DNA of 64,000 nucleotides. It comes from Actinomycetota bacterium. Lineage in GTDB: Bacteria > Actinomycetota > Thermoleophilia > Gaiellales > Gaiellaceae. The position numbers were made by a program, and so were the translations under genes. Where the stretch lies: NCBI GenBank assembly GCA_013816245.1, contig JACDEU010000003.1, positions 58,411-122,410 of the forward strand, read 5' to 3'. The notes under the pieces were generated by a model. That model was not told the origin of the DNA. It saw nothing but the letters and a program-made list of their open reading frames with translations, and ran no database searches. This document shows positions 33,116-42,022 of this stretch, one piece after another (within the stretch, counting starts at the first letter, position 1; each line of letters opens with the position of its first letter).

Positions 33116-34171
33116 GTGGCTTACGAATTCAAGCTCCCCGATCTGGGCGAAGGACTTACGGAGGGCGAGATCGCACGCTGGCTCGTGTCGGAGGGACAGG
33201 AGATCGGCGAGGACGATCCCCTCGTCGAGATCCAGACCGACAAGACGACGGTCGAGATCCCCTCGCCCGCTGCCGGCACCGTCACGAGCATCCTGGTCGA
33301 GGAGGGGAAGGTCGTACCGGTCGGGACCGTGCTCGTCGTCATCGGCGGCGACGCGGACGGCGGACCGCGCACCGAGGCGGCGCCTCCCACGCCTTCGCAA
33401 CCGAAGCCCGCCGCGAAAGGACGCGCGACACCGCTCGTGCGGAAGATCTCGCAGGAGCTCGGCGTCGACCTGGACTCGCTCACGGGCACGGGCCCACAGG
33501 GACGGATCACCGAGGAAGACGTGCGCGGCGCCGCGGCGCCGGGTGAAGGGCGGCGCGAGCCGCTGCGCGGCATCCGCCGCGTGATCGCCGAGCACATGGC
33601 GCGGGCCCACCGCGAAGTTCCGGCGGTGACGTGGGTCGAGGAATGCGACTTCTCCCGCATCGACCTCGAGGTGCTCGTGCCGATGGTGCTCAGAGCTGTC
33701 GCCGAGTCCTTGCAGGAGTTTCCGGAGCTGAACGCACGCCTGGAACGCGACGAGGTTGTCTTCCTCGACCGCTACGACCTCGGCGTCGCCGTTCAAACCG
33801 ACGCCGGCTTGGTCGTTCCGGTTGTCCGCGACTGTGACAGCCGTTCCGTCGACGAGCTCGGCGTGGAGGTGCGCCGACTGGCCGAGAACGCGCGCGTAGG
33901 AAAACTCGCGCCCGAGGAGCTGCGTGGTTCAACGTTCACCGTGACGAGCGCGGGCAAGCTCGGCGGCCTTCTGCAAACGCCGATCGTGAACCATCCCGAA
34001 GTCGCGATCCTGAGCATCGGCCGGATCGGCGAGCGCCCGGTGGTGCGAGATGGCGCCGTTGTAGCGGCGAAGGTCGGCTACGTCTCCGTGACGTTCGACC
34101 ACCGTGTCGTCGACGGCGCGCGTGCGGCCGAGTTCGGCCTCGACGTCATTCGCAGGCTCGAGCAGCGCTAA
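33116..34171 (+). CDS. Dihydrolipoamide acyltransferase (E2) of 2-oxoacid dehydrogenase
   Basis: A 351-residue E2. One lipoyl domain (residues 3-78) carries the lipoylated Lys in EIQTDKTTVEIPS. A Pro/Ala linker, a peripheral subunit-binding domain (TPLVRKISQELGVDLDSL and GRITEEDV, near 105-140) and the catalytic domain follow, ending in TFDHRVVDGARAAEF with the His-x3-Asp-Gly motif. It is shorter than most E2s because there is only one lipoyl domain. No E3 gene is nearby. Confidence 0.93.
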   Translation: MAYEFKLPDLGEGLTEGEIARWLVSEGQEIGEDDPLVEIQTDKTTVEIPSPAAGTVTSILVEEGKVVPVGTVLVVIGGDADGGPRTEAAPPTPSQPKPAAKGRATPLVRKISQELGVDLDSLTGTGPQGRITEEDVRGAAAPGEGRREPLRGIRRVIAEHMARAHREVPAVTWVEECDFSRIDLEVLVPMVLRAVAESLQEFPELNARLERDEVVFLDRYDLGVAVQTDAGLVVPVVRDCDSRSVDELGVEVRRLAENARVGKLAPEELRGSTFTVTSAGKLGGLLQTPIVNHPEVAILSIGRIGERPVVRDGAVVAAKVGYVSVTFDHRVVDGARAAEFGLDVIRRLEQR

Positions 34172-34177
34172 CTAGGA

Positions 34178-34207
34178 GCCCGGGCACCGGGGCAATGGTG
34201 CCCGGGC
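34178..34207 (+). terminator. Stem-loop after the dehydrogenase operon
   Basis: GCCCGGGCACC and GGTGCCCGGGC make a perfect 11-bp stem around an 8-base loop, 6 bases after the E2 stop. There is no T-run. The stability and position suggest the end of the five-gene operon. Confidence 0.6.
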
Positions 34208-34256
34208 ATCCAGGGGGGACCTACGACGATGGAGGCGGAGCGGTTTCCTGGAGGCC

Positions 34257-34406
34257 TGATCTGAAATTCCGCCGGGCTGGATGAGCTCCAGACACGGCGC
34301 CGGATCAGCACGGCCACCCGCGGCACGTAGCGCCGCCACGCACCGCGAACGACCGCACTGCTCGGCTTGGTCTGGAGCGCCCCGACGTCGGCCTAATTTC
34401 AGATCA
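34257..34406. repeat. 150-bp element with nested inverted repeats
   Basis: TGATCTGAAATT (34257-34268) is matched by its exact reverse complement at 34395-34406. Inside, GCTCCAGAC pairs with GTCTGGAGC near 34370, and the flanking bases are partly complementary. The whole could fold into a long imperfect hairpin, like a small MITE. No target duplication or ORF is visible. Confidence 0.5.
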
Positions 34407-34411
34407 ACCCT

Positions 34412-34705
34412 CTACGCGACCGCTGCCGCCAGGTGCCGCGCGATCATGCCCTCGATCTTCGGAGCGCTCGCGCGACCGTCGATTCGGTCCACGACGCGCT
34501 TGCCCTTTACGAGCACGAGCGTGGGCACGGCCCCGACGTTGAACCGCTCCGCGAGATCGGGCTGCTCCTCGACGTCGACCCGCATCACGCGGAGCCGCGT
34601 GCGCTCCTTGCGCGCGAGGTGCGCGAGCAGGCTTTCCATCCGGCGCGCGGGGCCCGATTGCTCGGACCAGAAGAAGACGAGCAAAGGCTTCGCATCGTTG
34701 CTCAC
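34412..34705 (-). CDS. Thioredoxin-fold protein lacking both active-site cysteines
   Basis: A 97-residue thioredoxin-like domain: PLLVFFWSEQSGPARRMES aligns with the TrxA WCGPC loop but reads QSGPA, and the cis-Pro loop NVGAVPTLVLVKG is kept. With neither Cys, it cannot act as a dithiol oxidoreductase. A structural, chaperone or partner-binding role is more likely. GTG 34705 has an AGGAGG ribosome site 12 bases upstream, showing that it is a real gene. It is divergent from the next membrane protein. Confidence 0.75.
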   Translation of the reverse strand: MSNDAKPLLVFFWSEQSGPARRMESLLAHLARKERTRLRVMRVDVEEQPDLAERFNVGAVPTLVLVKGKRVVDRIDGRASAPKIEGMIARHLAAAVA

Positions 34706-34802
34706 TAGGTTTTTTCCTCCTGAGTTGAGTCCGCGGGGGAGCGGCTCTGCTCCTTTTCCCTGCAAACGGCCTGCGCAAACCGAGTCACTACACTGGCCGC
34801 AA

Positions 34803-35222
34803 ATGGGTAGCTGGTACTGGATCGGGGTCTGCGCCGGGCTGGGCGTCGGGGTCGGCGTCCTGCTCGCCGGGCTCCTCGCGGGAACGCGCGCTGGGCTCGC
34901 CGCAGGGCTCGTGCTCGCGGTCGGTGCCGGCATCCTCATCGGTCTCGCAGTCGGACAGTGGGACGAGTCGGTCGGGGGCGGAGTCGGCGGCGCGCTCGGC
35001 TCGATCGGATCCGCGCGGCTCGTGTCCGGGACGCTGCGGCGGGGCGGGTCGCGCTTCGGGACGGCGGTTTTCGTCGGGCTCGCAGCCCTGGTGCTCGCCG
35101 CAATCGCCTGGATCCCGATCGTCGGCTTTCTGGAGGCGGTCCTCGTTCCCGCGCTCGCCGCACGTCTGCGCGGCCGCGCCGCCGAGCGCTACGCGGGGCT
35201 TCGGTCCCTTGCCAAAGACTAA
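34803..35222 (+). CDS. Small Gly/Ala-rich membrane protein, function unknown
   Basis: A 139-residue protein starting MGSWYWIGVCAGLGVG with three to four hydrophobic helices. The first two (residues 5-50) are glycine-rich like small channel or DUF-type proteins, and the last ends IPIVGFLEAVLVPALAARLRGR. The tail overlaps the phosphodiesterase start by 14 bases. No family recognised. Confidence 0.6.
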   Translation: MGSWYWIGVCAGLGVGVGVLLAGLLAGTRAGLAAGLVLAVGAGILIGLAVGQWDESVGGGVGGALGSIGSARLVSGTLRRGGSRFGTAVFVGLAALVLAAIAWIPIVGFLEAVLVPALAARLRGRAAERYAGLRSLAKD

Positions 35223-36552
35223 GCGGGTCATTCTCGTCGTCATCGACGGGTTGACGCCGTCGATGTTCGAGGCGGCGGTGGGTGACGGCCGCTTCCCCGC
35301 GCTGTCGTTTCTCGGCGAGCAGGGTCGTTACTCACGCGCCGTCTCGACGTTCCCGTCGCTCACACCGGTGTGCGTGTCGTCGATTGCGACCGGCGCGCAT
35401 CCCGACGTCCATCGCATCCCGCACCTCGTCTGGTACGACCGGGAGCGCTCGCGTCTCGTCGAGTACGGATCGTCCTTCGCAGCGGTGCGCGCCGCCGGCA
35501 TGGGGCGTTCGATCCTCGACACGATCATCAACATGAACCGGCTCCATCTCGGTGCCGACGCCACCACGGTGTACGAGTCGCTGGAAGATGCGGGGCTGAC
35601 CACGGCCGCGATCAACATCACTTGCTACCGGGGCCGAACGCCGCATCTCCCGGCGCTGCCCGGCCTGACCATTCCCGCGTACGGGCCGAAGCGATTCTTC
35701 TTCTACAACCTCTTCGAGTCCGATCCCACCGGTGCACCGCTCGCCGTCTTCGGTCGGGCTCAAGGCTCGATCGATGCGTACGCGGCCGCGGTCGGGCGGT
35801 GGCTCGTGACGCGTGACGGTTTCGACTTTCTCGTCTACTACCTCCCCGACTACGACTTCGCCTCGCATGCGCAAGGCCCCGACGAAGCGTTCGAAGCGCT
35901 GGCGCGCAGCGACGCCGCCGTCGGTGCGCTTCTCGATGCTGCCGGTGGCCCGGATGAATTCCTCGAGCGCTACGCCGTCGTGCTCTGCGCGGATCATGGC
36001 CAGACACACGTCGACAGGCACGTCCGGCTGGAGACGCGCTTCGAAGGGGTCGAGGGAGCGCTCGTCACCGCGTCGAACCGCGCGGGGATGATCTACCGCA
36101 TGCCTGAATGCAGGCTGGAGCCGCGTGAGCTTGCGTTGCGACTGGACGACGAGGAGGCCGCGGAAACGGTGCTGTTTCGCGAAGGGGACGAGGTCGTCGC
36201 CCGGCGTGAAGGCGAGGAGCTCCGCCTGGGCGCGGATGGGTCGACGGGTGACGAGGCCGTGCTCGGGTATCCCGGTGGCCTCGAGCGCGCCTGGGCAGCC
36301 GCGCAGAACCCAAATGCGGGCGAGGTGATCGTCTCCGCTGCTCCAGGATACGAATTCGCCGATCTCGCCGGCCACCACCATGGCGGCGGAGGAAGTCATG
36401 GCTCGCTGCGTCGCGGCGATTCGGAGGTCCCGATGCTGACGCTCGGGCTCGATGCCCAGCCACAGTCGATCATCGAGATCGCGCCCGCCGTGCTCGACCA
36501 CTTCGGCGTGGAGCCGCCGGCCTATGCGCGTCCGCTCACCCGTGTCGCCTGA
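35209..36552 (+). CDS. Type I phosphodiesterase / nucleotide pyrophosphatase (alkaline phosphatase superfamily)
   Basis: A 447-residue metalloenzyme. Metal and nucleophile motifs are visible: LVVIDGLTP (first Asp), STFPSLTPVCVSSIATG (nucleophilic Thr/Ser), PDYDFASHAQGP (Asp, His), CADHGQTH (Asp-His) and a final GHHHGGGGSHGS. It probably cleaves phosphodiester or phosphonate bonds. The start is TTG 35209, overlapping the membrane gene. There is no signal peptide. The substrate is unknown. Confidence 0.82.
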   Translation: MPKTKRVILVVIDGLTPSMFEAAVGDGRFPALSFLGEQGRYSRAVSTFPSLTPVCVSSIATGAHPDVHRIPHLVWYDRERSRLVEYGSSFAAVRAAGMGRSILDTIINMNRLHLGADATTVYESLEDAGLTTAAINITCYRGRTPHLPALPGLTIPAYGPKRFFFYNLFESDPTGAPLAVFGRAQGSIDAYAAAVGRWLVTRDGFDFLVYYLPDYDFASHAQGPDEAFEALARSDAAVGALLDAAGGPDEFLERYAVVLCADHGQTHVDRHVRLETRFEGVEGALVTASNRAGMIYRMPECRLEPRELALRLDDEEAAETVLFREGDEVVARREGEELRLGADGSTGDEAVLGYPGGLERAWAAAQNPNAGEVIVSAAPGYEFADLAGHHHGGGGSHGSLRRGDSEVPMLTLGLDAQPQSIIEIAPAVLDHFGVEPPAYARPLTRVA

Positions 36553-37183
36553 GCCGGGCGAGCTCAGAAGCCGGATGGTCGAGCAGCAACTGCGCTGCCG
36601 TGACGTCGTCGACGAACGCGTGCTCGCCGCGATGGAACGTGTTCCGCGCGAGCTGTTCGTACCGAAGCGGCTGCAGGGACGCGCGTACGACGATGCCGCG
36701 TTACCGATCGGCGAGGGCCAGACGATCTCCCAGCCCTACATGGTCGCGCGCATCGCCGAGGCGCTCGATCTGACCGGCGGCGAGCGTGTCCTGGACGTCG
36801 GCACGGGGTCGGGCTACCAGGCGGCGGTGCTGGCTGAGCTCGGCTCCTACGTGGACACGATCGAACGTATCCCCGTGCTCGCCGAACAGGCGCGAGCCAA
36901 CCTGGATGCGGCCGGCTACGAGCGCGTGCGGGTGCACGTCGGCGACGGTTCGCAAGGCTTCCCGGCGCGCGCGCCGTTCACCGCGATCGCGGTGGCGGCT
37001 GCTGCGCCCGAGCTGCCCCGGACGCTCTACGAGCAGCTCGAGCCCCGTGGGCGGCTGGTCGTTCCCGTAGGCCGGCGTGGGGTTCAACAGCTCCAGGTGA
37101 TCATCCACAGCCCTGAAGGCCCGGCCGTGCTGCGGTCGGTGCCGTGCCGCTTCGTCCCGCTCTTGGGCGAGGAGGGCTTCTGA
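36542..37183 (+). CDS. pcm: Protein-L-isoaspartate O-methyltransferase
   Basis: A 213-residue SAM enzyme that repairs isoaspartyl damage. Signatures are ALPIGEGQTISQPYMVA (substrate loop), VLDVGTGSGYQAAVLAEL (SAM motif I) and PRTLYEQLEPRGRLVVPVG. GTG 36542 lies 11 bases inside the previous gene. The stop overlaps the next ATG as TGATG. Confidence 0.93.
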   Translation: MSPEPGELRSRMVEQQLRCRDVVDERVLAAMERVPRELFVPKRLQGRAYDDAALPIGEGQTISQPYMVARIAEALDLTGGERVLDVGTGSGYQAAVLAELGSYVDTIERIPVLAEQARANLDAAGYERVRVHVGDGSQGFPARAPFTAIAVAAAAPELPRTLYEQLEPRGRLVVPVGRRGVQQLQVIIHSPEGPAVLRSVPCRFVPLLGEEGF

Positions 37184-37656
37184 TGGACCGGTTTGCCCCA
37201 GGGCGGTCCGGGCACGATGGCGGCGGCATGAAAGAGCTCACCGGAGCGGAGCTGCTCGCGCTGCCCGTGCGTCTGCACGGCATCCAGCTCGGGCGACCTG
37301 TCGACCTGCTGCTCGACCGCGACACGCTGCGCACCGTCGGGCTCGACGTGCTCTGCGGCGACGAGGTGCACCGGTTCCTGCCGCTGCCGACGGCCTCCGT
37401 TGGGAACGAGGAGATCGCTGTCCTCTCGCCGCTCGTTCTGCTCGAGGAGGACGAGCTCGACTTCTATCGATCGAAGACCTTCGCGCTCCGCGCACAGCGC
37501 GGGCTTCAGGTGCAGCGCAAGGACCAGGACCTCGGCGCCCTCGGCGACGTCGTCGTCGACTCCGCAGGCAACCTTGTTGCGGCCCTGGTCGACGGGAAGC
37601 GAATTCCTTCAGACGGCGAGCTGCGTTTTGCTGCCAGACGCCGTACCGCGGCCTAA
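37183..37656 (+). CDS. PRC-barrel-like protein
   Basis: A 157-residue protein from ATG 37183, or 142 residues from ATG 37228 where the conserved part (MKELTGAELLALPVRL) begins. It seems to contain two small beta-barrel units: LHGIQLGRPVDLLLDRDTLR and KDQDLGALGDVVVDSAGNLV, as in PRC-barrel proteins linked to RNA processing or photosynthetic centres. TGATG coupling to pcm supports the earlier start. The role is unknown. Confidence 0.55.
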   Translation: MDRFAPGRSGHDGGGMKELTGAELLALPVRLHGIQLGRPVDLLLDRDTLRTVGLDVLCGDEVHRFLPLPTASVGNEEIAVLSPLVLLEEDELDFYRSKTFALRAQRGLQVQRKDQDLGALGDVVVDSAGNLVAALVDGKRIPSDGELRFAARRRTAA

Positions 37657-37676
37657 CAGCTAGTCTCGCCAACCGC

Positions 37677-38126
37677 ATGAGTGAACGGGACGCAGCCGTG
37701 CCCGCGGGTCTGCGCGACCGCGCCACCCGGGCCCTTCGCGAGCGGCGAAACTGGGAGCAGCTCGCGAAGTTCTGCCTCGTCGGCGCACTCGGCTACGTCG
37801 TCAATCTGCTCGTCTACGTCGCGCTCCTGGACGGCGCCGGCCTCCAGTATCGGCTCGCCGCGACGGGGTCCTTCCTCGTCGCCGTGACGAACAACTACCT
37901 CTGGAACCGGCTCTGGACGTTCCGCCACGACCGTGGTCATTTCGGGCGTCAGGGGCTGCGCTTCCTCGTCGTTTCGGTGATCGTCTACCTCGGCAACCTG
38001 GCGATCCTCACGGTGCTCGTCGTGCTCGGTCTGGGCGAGATCGTCTCGCAGGCTGTTGCGATCGTGCTTGTCACACCCGCGAACTTCGTCGGCAACAAGC
38101 TCTGGTCGTTCCGGAGGAAGCACTGA
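37677..38126 (+). CDS. GtrA-like flippase-type membrane protein
   Basis: A 149-residue protein with four helices: KFCLVGALGYVVNLLVYVAL begins the GtrA domain, and NNYLWNRLWTFR and NFVGNKLWSFRRKH are the repeated GtrA signatures. GtrA proteins are thought to move undecaprenyl-linked sugars across the membrane. The two following genes are glycosyltransferase-like membrane proteins, suggesting a cell-surface polysaccharide unit. ATG 37677. Confidence 0.88.
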   Translation: MSERDAAVPAGLRDRATRALRERRNWEQLAKFCLVGALGYVVNLLVYVALLDGAGLQYRLAATGSFLVAVTNNYLWNRLWTFRHDRGHFGRQGLRFLVVSVIVYLGNLAILTVLVVLGLGEIVSQAVAIVLVTPANFVGNKLWSFRRKH

Positions 38127-39859
38127 GGCGCCTGGTCGCCGTCGTCGGGGTGGCGCTCGCGGCGGCGGTCTTCGCTAACTCTGCCTCCGCCGCGACTGCG
38201 AAGCCGCGCTTGACGAAGGAGCGGGCCGTCGCGCTGTTCCTGGCGAACGGCAAGGTTGCGGACTGGCTCGATCGCTATCCCGTCAAGGGCAGGGTGAAGG
38301 ACGCCACCTATGAATCGGATTCGACGAAGTGCGCGGCAGGAGCGCAGAGCGGCTGCTGGACCGTGCGCGTGTGGTGGAGCAAGAACAAGCAGGTCGATGC
38401 CGGCGAGATCGCGGAAGGCAAGGTCGACGACGGCTCGACGCGCGTGACCGAGGCCTGGACCGGCCCGCAGGTCGCATGGAAGATGGCCCGCGGCTACGAC
38501 GGCGCTTTCGGCGGCAAGAAGATCAACACCCTCTCCGTGTGGCTCGCGTTCTGCGCCGTGTTCCTGCTCGGCCTCTTCGATTTCAGACGGCCGCTGTCGT
38601 TACGAAACCTCGACCTCATCGCACTCCTGTCGTTCTCGGTGTCCCTGTGGTTCTTCAACCACGGAAACATCTTCACGAGCGTGCCGCTTGCGTACGTGCC
38701 GATGGCGTACCTGCTCGCACGCTGTCTCTGGATCGGTATGCGCGGCAGGCCCGTGAGGGCGGCGCAGCCGATCTGGAAGCCGGCGATCCTGCTCGCAGCA
38801 GCGGTCTTTCTGATGGGCTTCCGGATCGGTCTGAATGTCGAGGACTCGAACGTGATCGACGTCGGCTACGCGGGCGTGATCGGCGCGGAACGGATCTCGA
38901 GCGGTGTCATGCCGTACGACCACTTTCCGAAAGAGGACGACCTCAAGGCCTGCGGGCCCGCGGACTCCGCAGGCGAGATCCGCGATCGAATCCAGTTCAA
39001 CGGCCGCTGCGAGTCGGCGAATCCACTGGGCGACACTTACGGTCCGGTCGCCTACGAGGCGTACCTGCCCGGCTACTGGATCCGGGGCTGGTCCGGCAAG
39101 TGGGACAAGCTGCCCTCCGTACACCTCACGTCGATCATCTTCGACGTCCTCTGTGCGTTCGGCCTCGGGCTCGCCGGCTTGCGCTTCGGCGGCCGCTGGC
39201 TCGGCGCTGCGCTCGCTTTCGCCTGGGCGGCGTTCCCGTTCACGCAATACGTGTCGATGTCCAACACGAACGATGCGATCGTGCCGGTGTTCCTCATCTT
39301 CGGGCTCTGGCTGTCGAGCTCTCCGTTCGCGCGGGGAGCTGCGGCGGCGCTGTCGGGCTGGACCAAGTTCGCAGCGCTCGTGGTCGCGCCGATGTGGCTG
39401 ACGTATCCCGGGCCGATCCGCTGGCGCCGCCCTCGGCCCGCTCTCGCCTTCGCTACAGGTTTCCTCGTCGCAACCCTGCTTGCCTTCTCGGTGCTGCTGC
39501 TCGACGCCCACCCGATCCAGGCTGCCCAGACGTTCTACGACCGGACGCTGAAGACACAGATCACACGCGAGTCGCCGTTCTCGCTCTGGGACTGGGCGCA
39601 GTACCACGCGCGCGGGATTCCGGACCTTCACCTCGTTCAATGGGTGCTGGAGGGCCTTCTCGTCGCGGGCGCCTTCGCCGCCGCGTTCTTCCCACGAATC
39701 AAGACGCCGCTCCAGCTGGCTGCTCTGACCGGCGCGCTTCTGATCGGGTTCGAGCTGGTGCTGACGCACTGGTTCTACCTCTACATCCCCTGGTTCTTCC
39801 CCTTCGTCGTGTTTGCTCTGCTCTTCAGTGGTCGCGAACAGCCAGAGCCCGGCGTCTGA
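38123..39859 (+). CDS. Large membrane protein, GT-C glycosyltransferase-like, with CTG start and signal peptide
   Basis: A 578-residue protein. An N-terminal signal (LRRLVAVVGVALAAAVFANSASA) is followed by a soluble domain of about 100 residues and then roughly ten helices with YGPVAYEAYLPGYW in a loop, as in GT87/GT-C enzymes. The start I propose is CTG 38123: GGAGG lies 5 bases before it, it overlaps the gtrA stop as CTGA, and it supplies the Arg-Arg needed before the hydrophobic core. GTG 38150 would begin inside that core. Specificity is unknown. Confidence 0.75.
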   Translation: MRRLVAVVGVALAAAVFANSASAATAKPRLTKERAVALFLANGKVADWLDRYPVKGRVKDATYESDSTKCAAGAQSGCWTVRVWWSKNKQVDAGEIAEGKVDDGSTRVTEAWTGPQVAWKMARGYDGAFGGKKINTLSVWLAFCAVFLLGLFDFRRPLSLRNLDLIALLSFSVSLWFFNHGNIFTSVPLAYVPMAYLLARCLWIGMRGRPVRAAQPIWKPAILLAAAVFLMGFRIGLNVEDSNVIDVGYAGVIGAERISSGVMPYDHFPKEDDLKACGPADSAGEIRDRIQFNGRCESANPLGDTYGPVAYEAYLPGYWIRGWSGKWDKLPSVHLTSIIFDVLCAFGLGLAGLRFGGRWLGAALAFAWAAFPFTQYVSMSNTNDAIVPVFLIFGLWLSSSPFARGAAAALSGWTKFAALVVAPMWLTYPGPIRWRRPRPALAFATGFLVATLLAFSVLLLDAHPIQAAQTFYDRTLKTQITRESPFSLWDWAQYHARGIPDLHLVQWVLEGLLVAGAFAAAFFPRIKTPLQLAALTGALLIGFELVLTHWFYLYIPWFFPFVVFALLFSGREQPEPGV

Positions 39860-41084
39860 GCGCTCTGTGACCGCCGCGGCGTTCGCGGCGATTGCGCTCT
39901 TCGTTGCTGCCTGGACGCTGCTGCACGTCGGCTTCTACAAGCACAAGCAGGTGATCGACACTCCCGTGTACCAGCGCTATGGAAATGCGGTGGCCGACGG
40001 AAAGGTGCCCTATCGCGACTTCTCCGTCGAGTATCCGCCGGGTGCGTTGCCCATGTTCGTCCTGCCGGCGCTGGCCGAGCGGGGCTCCGATCAACAGGTG
40101 TCGACGGGGTTTCGCCGCTCGTTCGAGACGCTCATGTGGATGTGCGGCGCCGCCGCGCTCGCGTCGATGGCGGTCGTTCTGCGGATGCTCAGACGCAGCA
40201 ACCCGAACGTCTGGGGCGCGCTCTGCTTCGCCGCGGTCGCCCCGCTCCTGCTCGGCTCCGTGATCCTGAGCCGGTTCGACCTGTGGCCGGCTGCCATCTG
40301 CGCTGTGTCGCTGGCCGCGCTCGTGTCCAACCGCCTGCGTCTTGGACACGCTCTGCTCGGTCTCGGCATCACGGCGAAGCTCTTTCCCGTGGTGTTCGTC
40401 CCGCTCGGCGTTGCCTACGCGTGGAAGCGCGCAGGCCAGCGGGAGGCGCTGACCTGCCTCGCGCTCGTCGCGGGCGTTGTCGCCGCCGTCTTCCTGCCCT
40501 TCGTCGTCCTTTCGCCCGGAGGTGTCTGGCACAGCCTCAGCGTCCAGCTGAGCAGGCCCTTGCAGATCGAAAGCCTTGGCGCCTCACTCCTGCTCGTCGG
40601 CCATGACGTGTTCGGGTTCGGCCTCGCGGGGGAGACGAGTCACGGTTCTCAGAACCTCGCGGGAACCGCGGCCGGGGTGCTCGCGGTCGCGTCCACTCTT
40701 CTGCAAGTCGGGGTGCTCGCCTGGATCTGGTCGTCGTTCGCCCGCGGGCGAGGTGACGGCGAGGCGCTCGTCCGTTCGACCGCCGCAGCACTCTGCGCAT
40801 TCGTCGCGCTCGGCAAGGTCTTGTCGCCACAGTTCCTGATCTGGCTGATCCCGATCGTCCCGCTCGTACGCGGACGCCGTGGACTGTGGGCGAGCGGGCT
40901 GTTGGCGGCAGCGCTCGTCGGGACGCAGATGTGGTTCCCTTTCCGCTACTTCAGGCTGGCGCTCGACTTCGAGGCCGGCCTGTCTTGGGTCTTGCTTGCA
41001 CGCGACGTTGTGCTCGTCGCGATCACGGTGCTGCTGGCGTTCACGCTACGGCGTAGAGCCGCCATTCGCCCGGAATCCCCTTGA
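39828..41084 (+). CDS. Membrane mannosyltransferase-like protein (GT87/DUF2029-like)
   Basis: A 418-residue polytopic protein with about ten helices. [22 protein letters not shown] followed by [15 protein letters not shown] is the first-loop pattern of GT87 polyprenol-phosphate-mannose-dependent transferases. The start is uncertain: GTG 39828 overlaps the previous gene by 32 bases, TTG 39813 and GTG 39867 are alternatives. It probably acts with the preceding gene in surface glycan synthesis. Its 3' end overlaps a pseudogene on the opposite strand by 44 bases. Confidence 0.75.
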   Translation: MVANSQSPASERSVTAAAFAAIALFVAAWTLLHVGFYKHKQVIDTPVYQRYGNAVADGKVPYRDFSVEYPPGALPMFVLPALAERGSDQQVSTGFRRSFETLMWMCGAAALASMAVVLRMLRRSNPNVWGALCFAAVAPLLLGSVILSRFDLWPAAICAVSLAALVSNRLRLGHALLGLGITAKLFPVVFVPLGVAYAWKRAGQREALTCLALVAGVVAAVFLPFVVLSPGGVWHSLSVQLSRPLQIESLGASLLLVGHDVFGFGLAGETSHGSQNLAGTAAGVLAVASTLLQVGVLAWIWSSFARGRGDGEALVRSTAAALCAFVALGKVLSPQFLIWLIPIVPLVRGRRGLWASGLLAAALVGTQMWFPFRYFRLALDFEAGLSWVLLARDVVLVAITVLLAFTLRRRAAIRPESP

Positions 41085-42022
41085 GTGAGTGAACACCGCG
41101 GTCGGCGAACTCGATTCCCGATCCTGCGACGAGATCGCGAACCGTGCTCGACACGAGCACTTCTCCGGCGCCTGCGAGTGAGGCGACACGCGCTCCGGTG
41201 TGCACCGCGATACCTCGAACGTGGTCGCCTGCAAGCTCGCACTCACCGGTGTGTAGCCCGCGCGCACCTCGAGCCCAAGGGTCCGGACGTTTGTGACGAC
41301 CGAGCGCGCGCAGCGGATCGCGCGTGCTGGTCCGTCGAAGGTGGCGAAGAAGCCGTCGCCGGCGGAGTCGACCTCACGCCCGCGAAAGCGCTCCAGATCG
41401 CGACGGACGATCTCGTTGTGGTGGTCGAGCAGATCGCGCCAGCGTTTGTCTCCGAGCTCGCGCGCTCGTTCCGTCGAACCGACGACGTCGGTAAACAGCA
41501 CTGTCGCGAGGACGCGGTCCGGGTCGGCAGGCTCCCGCACACCTGTCAGGAACTCCTGGATCTCGTCGAGGATGTCGTCCCCTTCGATCCAGGGAAGGTG
41601 ATCATCCCCCGGAAGCTCGATGTAACGGGAGCCCTCGAGGTTTTGCGAGAGCCAGCGTGCGTTCTCGACGTGGCAGACCTTGTCGCCGATCCGGTGCAGG
41701 ATCAGCGCCGGTGTCTTCACCGCCGGGTCTCTCCGCCGACGAGGACGACAGCGCGGGTGGGTTCGGGGCAGGTCGCGGCGAAGAGAATTGACATCGGCCC
41801 TCCCTCGAAAATGCCCATCAGCGCTGCACTCTCCGAGCCGATGTTGTCGAGGATCGCCCGGACGTCGTCCATCCGCTCCTCGAGGGTGCCGGCCCGCACG
41901 CGGTCGGAGAGGCCCATGCCGCGCCCATGACGCATACGAGATCCAACAGGTCCGGCTCCCACGACCTGGTAGGCGATGTGAACGTCGCCTTTCTCCGAGT
42001 AGCGGATCGGTGGTGTTGTCAG
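41041..42022 (-). pseudogene. Decayed alpha/beta hydrolase-adenylate cyclase fusion gene
   Basis: Parts of one protein appear in different frames. IRYSEKGDVHIAYQVVG and TLEERMDDVRAILDNIG to EGGPMSILFAATCPEP form the hydrolase half with two internal losses. LHRIGDKVCHVENARWL to ATVLFTDVVGSTERARELG and [13 protein letters not shown] form the cyclase half. A further frame change before [15 protein letters not shown] continues to a stop at 41041. Intact relatives combine a hydrolase-like sensor with a class III nucleotide cyclase. Several frameshifts plus missing segments mean it is not functional. Its original start may have been CTG 42022, overlapping the ymdB stop as CTGA. Confidence 0.85.
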
